Below, one piece after another: positions 7,727 through 10,789 of a DNA stretch of 10,789 nucleotides. Numbering within the stretch: position 1 is the stretch's first letter; every line of letters starts with the position of its first letter. Where the stretch lies: assembly GCA_943323705.2 (NCBI GenBank), contig CALPIT020000067.1, forward strand, positions 1 through 10,789, given 5' to 3'. A program made the translations under genes and the position numbers. Source of the stretch: Streptomyces griseus (GTDB lineage Bacteria; Bacteroidota; Bacteroidia; Chitinophagales; Chitinophagaceae). The notes under the pieces are model-generated. The model saw only the letters and a program-made list of their open reading frames with translations, searched no databases and had not been told where the DNA came from.

Positions 7727-7742
7727 ATTGAACCTTTGAAAC
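7651..7742. repeat. 9-base-period imperfect hairpin in the metH leader (copy B)
   Basis: The left arm has units at 7650 (AGTTCAAAA), 7659 (GGTTTGGGA), 7668 and 7677 (both GGTTCAAAA) and 7688 (GGTTATCGA). The right arm has TTGAAC cores at 7710, 7719 and 7728 and a degenerate one near 7736. The arms pair along most of their length, with an apical GTTAT/ATAAC stem (7689-7693 with 7702-7706). This is the same unit and period as copy A at 6553-6619, so the two belong to one repeat family. I cannot assign it to a named family. Confidence 0.8.
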
Positions 7743-7749
7743 AAATTTT

Positions 7750-7861
7750 TTTGGTAAAATTGATATGCTGATAAACCTCAGAATGAGAAGTGTAGAAGTT
7801 TATTAGTTCAATTAGTTACCAAATTGCAGGGGTTGAACAATAAACAAATCCTCACCTGCAA
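7750..7861 (-). promoter_or_regulatory. Candidate structured 5' leader (cis-regulatory RNA) of the metH operon
   Basis: Three stems form a compact arrangement. P1 pairs 7855-7861 with 7824-7830 (TTGCAGG/CCTGCAA, 7 bp). P2 pairs 7816-7823 with 7750-7757 (TTTGGTAA/TTACCAAA, 8 bp) and directly abuts P1, so the two could stack. P3 pairs 7795-7803 with 7771-7779 (9 bp with one G-U on the transcribed strand) inside P2. The predicted transcript starts at or just before P1. I looked for the B12 box GCCACTG and for S-box and SAM-II cores and found none. That the fold regulates metH is inference. AT-rich DNA forms hairpins easily, but three nested or abutting stems at a transcript start are notable. 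Confidence 0.4.
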
Positions 7862-7867
7862 CGGGCG

Positions 7868-7898
7868 CAAAGATAATGCAAGTCTGTGTTACATCAAA
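7868..7898 (-). promoter_or_regulatory. Bacteroidota-type promoter of the metH operon
   Basis: Read on the - strand, TTTG (7898-7895) is followed after exactly 19 nt by TATCTTTG (7875-7868), a perfect match to the TTTG / TAnnTTTG promoter of Bacteroidota. It lies just after the recR stop codon (7910-7912) and faces metH. The start of transcription should be near 7861-7864, giving a leader of about 237 nt. Confidence 0.75.
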
Positions 7899-7909
7899 AC
7901 TTATAAACA

Positions 7910-8533
7910 TCAATTTATGGAAGAAATGTAGTGTTCTACAGGAATTCGATTGCTGATACTTTTCGCTAAAGTCATTTCATCAGCATATTCCAGCTCGCCG
8001 CCAAAGGCAATACCGCGGGCAATGGTGGTAATCTTTACAGGCGTTTCTTTAAGTTTACGACCGATATAATAAATGGTAGTATCTCCTTGAATATTAGGAT
8101 TTAAGGCGAAAATGATTTCTTTAGTTTCTTCTTTTGTGATTCGGTTGATTAAGGGTTCTATATTCAATTGCTCAGGACCGACACCATCTAAAGGAGAGAT
8201 AATTCCACCTAACACATGAAAAGTTCCGTTAAACTGTTGTGTGCTTTCAATGGCAATCACATCTCTTATATTTTCAACCACGCAGATGATATCTTGCTTA
8301 CGTGATGGATTGGCACAGATATTACAGGTGTCTTTGTCGGAAATATTATGGCAGCGTTTGCAAAACTTAATCTGATTTCTCATCTCAGCAATGGTTTCAC
8401 TGAAATGGCTTACTTCTTTTTCATCTTGTTTGATCAAATGTAATACCAGTCTCAATGCCGTCTTTTTGCCTATGCCTGGTAGCTTGGCAAATTCATTAAC
8501 GGCTTTTTCCAGTAAAGTGGATGAAAAAATCAT
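7910..8533 (-). CDS. recR: Recombination mediator protein RecR
   Basis: The 207-residue length is normal for RecR, which works with RecO (and RecF) to load RecA at single-strand gaps. A helix-hairpin-helix motif (LPGIGKKTALR, 18-28) is followed by the four-cysteine zinc finger (C58, C61, C70, C73; FCKRC...CNIC). The Toprim domain (about 81-175) has VVE at 85-87 and ALNPNIQGDTT at 143-153. The C-terminal part carries GIAFGGELEYADEMTLAKSI (174-193), the typical RecR Walker-B-like region. All parts are intact. The start at 8533 agrees with the family N-terminus. The gene lies 72 bases after the oxidoreductase on the same strand. It may have its own promoter very close to its start, and a hairpin in between may limit read-through. 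Confidence 0.97.
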   Translation of the reverse strand: MIFSSTLLEKAVNEFAKLPGIGKKTALRLVLHLIKQDEKEVSHFSETIAEMRNQIKFCKRCHNISDKDTCNICANPSRKQDIICVVENIRDVIAIESTQQFNGTFHVLGGIISPLDGVGPEQLNIEPLINRITKEETKEIIFALNPNIQGDTTIYYIGRKLKETPVKITTIARGIAFGGELEYADEMTLAKSISNRIPVEHYISSIN

Positions 8534-8537
8534 GGTG

Positions 8538-8564
8538 CAAAAATAACCCCTGATAAATTGCCAA
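8538..8564 (-). promoter_or_regulatory. Possible recR promoter giving a nearly leaderless transcript
   Basis: TATTTTTG (8545-8538, - strand) matches TAnnTTTG and ends only 4 bases before the recR ATG. A TTG (8564-8562) lies 16 nt upstream, somewhat closer than the usual spacing of about 19. If used, transcription would begin at or within a few bases of the start codon. Confidence 0.35.
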
Positions 8565-8592
8565 TGACATTTAGTTCGCAGTTTTTATCAAG
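8549..8592 (-). terminator. Weak terminator-like inverted repeat after the oxidoreductase gene
   Basis: CTTGATAAA (8592-8584, - strand) pairs with TTTATCAGG (8557-8549): 9 bp with one wobble, a 26-nt loop, and then GGTTATTTTT. It begins 14 bases after the oxidoreductase stop. The AT-rich stem and large loop make it a poor intrinsic terminator, and it overlaps the possible recR promoter. Confidence 0.3.
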
Positions 8593-8605
8593 ATATTCCA
8601 AAGAC

Positions 8606-10789
8606 TTAGTGAATATGTTTACGAACTTTCAAAACGATATACTTGCTTGTTGGTGTGTTACTCCTCTCAGCAACACTATCAATAGGTACCAGCACATTGG
8701 CTTCGGGGAAATAAGTCGCCGCACAACCTTTTGGAATATTAAAGTCAATGATGAGAAATTTCCTGGCAATCCTTTCCACACCGTTATGAAAATTAAACAA
8801 ATCAACTATATCTCCGCCATGCAATCCTCTTGCCGCTATATCTGCTGCATTCATAAAAATTACCCTTCTTTCATTGCTTACACCTCTATATCGGTCATTC
8901 AATCCATAAATAGTGGTATTAAATTGATCATGACTTCTTACCGTCATCATTACCAACTCATCTACTTCATGTTGTTGAAATTCAATATCTGAAACTGTGA
9001 AATTTGCTTTGCTAGAAAAGGTATTGAACTTTCCCTCTCTAGAGCCATTAGGCAAATAAAAACCACCCGGAATTCTTACACGCTGATTATAATTTTGAAA
9101 ACCCGGAATTGTTTTTTCAATGGCCTCTCTGATGTAATCGTAATTTGTTGCATACAAATCCCAATTCACTTTAGATGAAGTGCCCAAAACATGTTTAGCC
9201 AAATTACAAACGATAACTGCTTCGCTCATCAACTCATTACTCACCGGTTTAAGATTGCCTTTACTTTGTTGCACAACGCCCATCGAATTTTCACAACTGA
9301 TAAATTGCTCCACACCATTGATGATGTCATTATCACTTCTGCCATAAGTTGGTAATATCAATGCTTCTTCGCCGGTAATCAAATGACTACGATTTAATTT
9401 GGTTGAAACTTGAACGGTCAACTTACATTTTTGCAATGCTTCGGCAGTGTATTTGGTATCAGGAGTTGCAGATAAGAAATTTCCTCCCATGGCAAAAAAT
9501 AATTTTGCTTTTCCTTCATGCATTGCTTTGATGCTATCCACAACATCCAACCCATACTTTCTTGGTGGGGCGAATCCAAAACTTTTTTCTATCGCATCTA
9601 GAAAAGCAGTAGAAGGTTTTTCATAAATGCCCATGGTTCTGTCGCCTTGCACATTGCTGTGTCCGCGCACCGGACAAGTACCGGCTCCGGGCTTACCAAT
9701 ACTGCCTTTCAGCAATAATAAGTTCACAATTTCTTGAATGGTAACAACTGCATTTTTATGTTGCGTCAATCCCATTGCCCAGCAAGCAATGATTTTGTTT
9801 TTATTTTTTAAAAGCTCAACAGTTTCTTCCAATTGCAGAGTTGAAATGCCGCAAGTTTGCAATAATGTCTCAATAGAATATTGATGGATATTATTGATGA
9901 AATCATCGTAACGATGGGTATGTTCCTTGATGAAATTCAAATCAAAAACAGTACCTGGATTTTTTTGTTCTTCCTGATACAATCTTTGTTCGATTGCTTT
10001 TAATAAAGCGAGGTCACCATTTATTTTTATTTGTAAAAACAGATCCGTCAAATGTGATTTAATACCCAACATGCCTTTAAGCTGCTGTGGATTGTTAAAT
10101 GCTATCAAACCCGTTTCAGGCAATGGATTTACCGCAATGATTTTACATCCATTCTGTTTGGCTTTTTGTAAAGCCGATAACATTCTGGGATGATTGGTAC
10201 CGGGGTTTTGTCCTAAAATGATTATAACTTCTGCTTCATAAAAATCTTCCAATGTCACAGATCCTTTTCCAATACCCACTGTTTCTGTAAGAGCTACACC
10301 ACTGCTTTCGTGGCACATGTTGGAACAATCAGGTAAATTATTGGTACCTAATTCTCTTACAAACAACTGATATAAAAAAGCTGCTTCGTTACTGGTTCTA
10401 CCTGATGTATAAAAAACAGCCTCGTCAGGTGAATCCAGTTCATGTATGTTTTTTGCAATAAGTTTGAAAGCGTCATCCCAGGAAATAGGTTCGTAATGTG
10501 TAGCGTCTTTACGCAGATACATGGGCTGTGCAATACGGCCTTGCTTTCCAATCGTATAATCATCCAGTTGTGATAAATCAGCTACTGAATTTTCTGCAAA
10601 GAATTTTCTTGTTAATTTTTTAGTCGTGGCTTCTTCTGCAATGGCTTTAACGCCATTCTCACAATATTCACCTAAGCTGGAGCGATCATCATCAGGATCG
10701 GGCCAGGCACAACCCGGACAATCGAATCCTTTTTTTTGATTCACACCAAACAACGCCTTGAAAGCCCTTACAGGATCCATTTCAGAAAA
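8606..10789 (-). CDS. FdhF/YdeP-family molybdopterin oxidoreductase (5' end beyond the window)
   Basis: At least 724 residues resemble E. coli YdeP, a formate-dehydrogenase-alpha-like protein linked to acid resistance whose substrate is unknown. Numbering from the Met at 10780, the N-terminal part has GFDCPGCAWPDP (18-29) and a further Cys at 40, possible cluster ligands. SGRTSNEAAFLYQLF (126-140) and SNMCHESS (153-160) follow, where Cys156-His157 matches the metal-binding Cys/Sec-His of formate dehydrogenases. Cofactor motifs include GQNPGTNHPRM (190-200), KPGAGTCPVRGHSNVQGDR (363-381) and KLNRSHL (461-467). The C-terminal molybdopterin-dinucleotide domain is at about 608-720 (RSHDQ 615-619, GLNDRYRG 626-633). 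The frame is open from 10780 to the window edge, and in YdeP sequence continues well upstream of the aligned Met, so the true start is probably outside. No accessory subunit or fdhD lies within the window. Confidence 0.92.
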   Translation of the reverse strand, partial: FSEMDPVRAFKALFGVNQKKGFDCPGCAWPDPDDDRSSLGEYCENGVKAIAEEATTKKLTRKFFAENSVADLSQLDDYTIGKQGRIAQPMYLRKDATHYEPISWDDAFKLIAKNIHELDSPDEAVFYTSGRTSNEAAFLYQLFVRELGTNNLPDCSNMCHESSGVALTETVGIGKGSVTLEDFYEAEVIIILGQNPGTNHPRMLSALQKAKQNGCKIIAVNPLPETGLIAFNNPQQLKGMLGIKSHLTDLFLQIKINGDLALLKAIEQRLYQEEQKNPGTVFDLNFIKEHTHRYDDFINNIHQYSIETLLQTCGISTLQLEETVELLKNKNKIIACWAMGLTQHKNAVVTIQEIVNLLLLKGSIGKPGAGTCPVRGHSNVQGDRTMGIYEKPSTAFLDAIEKSFGFAPPRKYGLDVVDSIKAMHEGKAKLFFAMGGNFLSATPDTKYTAEALQKCKLTVQVSTKLNRSHLITGEEALILPTYGRSDNDIINGVEQFISCENSMGVVQQSKGNLKPVSNELMSEAVIVCNLAKHVLGTSSKVNWDLYATNYDYIREAIEKTIPGFQNYNQRVRIPGGFYLPNGSREGKFNTFSSKANFTVSDIEFQQHEVDELVMMTVRSHDQFNTTIYGLNDRYRGVSNERRVIFMNAADIAARGLHGGDIVDLFNFHNGVERIARKFLIIDFNIPKGCAATYFPEANVLVPIDSVAERSNTPTSKYIVLKVRKHIH

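Noticed and set aside
7626..7909. Cobalamin or SAM riboswitch upstream of metH
   Set aside because: Neither the B12 box GCCACTG nor the S-box or SAM-II core sequences can be found, so I report only an unassigned structured leader.
8558..8992. A 144-codon open frame on the + strand across the recR-oxidoreductase gap
   Set aside because: Most of it is antisense to the conserved molybdopterin-dinucleotide domain; it has no family features and no promoter.

Overview
The window looks like chromosomal core DNA from a member of the Bacteroidota, probably of the Chitinophagales/Sphingobacteriia type. Four things point that way. The DNA is AT-rich and no gene has a Shine-Dalgarno sequence before its start. 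One promoter matches the Bacteroidota consensus exactly (TTTG, 19 nt, TAnnTTTG). A response regulator is fused to a Crp domain, and methionine synthase is split into two genes. The outer-membrane protein also has a signal peptide ending in SFSQ. I see no tRNA, rRNA, CRISPR array, insertion sequence or phage gene.

Left part, + strand (1-3845): a small outer-membrane beta-barrel protein (24-671) with its own terminator; a 325-base intergenic stretch; then a two-gene signalling unit. The unit is a soluble PAS-PAS histidine kinase (997-2658) followed after 58 bases by a receiver-Crp fusion regulator (2717-3778). The kinase probably phosphorylates Asp52 of the regulator, which then acts directly on promoters. 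A perfect hairpin with an A-tract on one side and a T-tract on the other (3808-3843) lies between this unit and the convergent gene and can terminate both.

Middle part, - strand (3847-7909): the methionine synthase operon. Transcription should start near 7862 from a well-matched promoter placed just after the recR stop codon. It runs through a leader of about 237 nt into the homocysteine/zinc domain gene (6618-7625), crosses an 83-base spacer, and continues into the folate/cobalamin/reactivation gene (3847-6534). Together the two proteins (335 + 895 residues) equal one full-length MetH. The leader holds a compact fold of three stems at its 5' end, and no riboswitch class I know matches it. 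Both the leader and the spacer also carry a long imperfect hairpin built from a 9-base unit, GGTTCAAAA on one arm and TTTTGAACC on the other.

Right part, - strand (7910-10789): recR, and upstream of it a large FdhF/YdeP-type molybdopterin oxidoreductase whose 5' end runs off the window.

The genes are ordinary by family. The least explained material is in the metH leader and spacer: the 5' folded domain, the 9-base-period hairpins, and a 33-codon reading frame made of the same repeat that stops on the metH start codon (TAATG).
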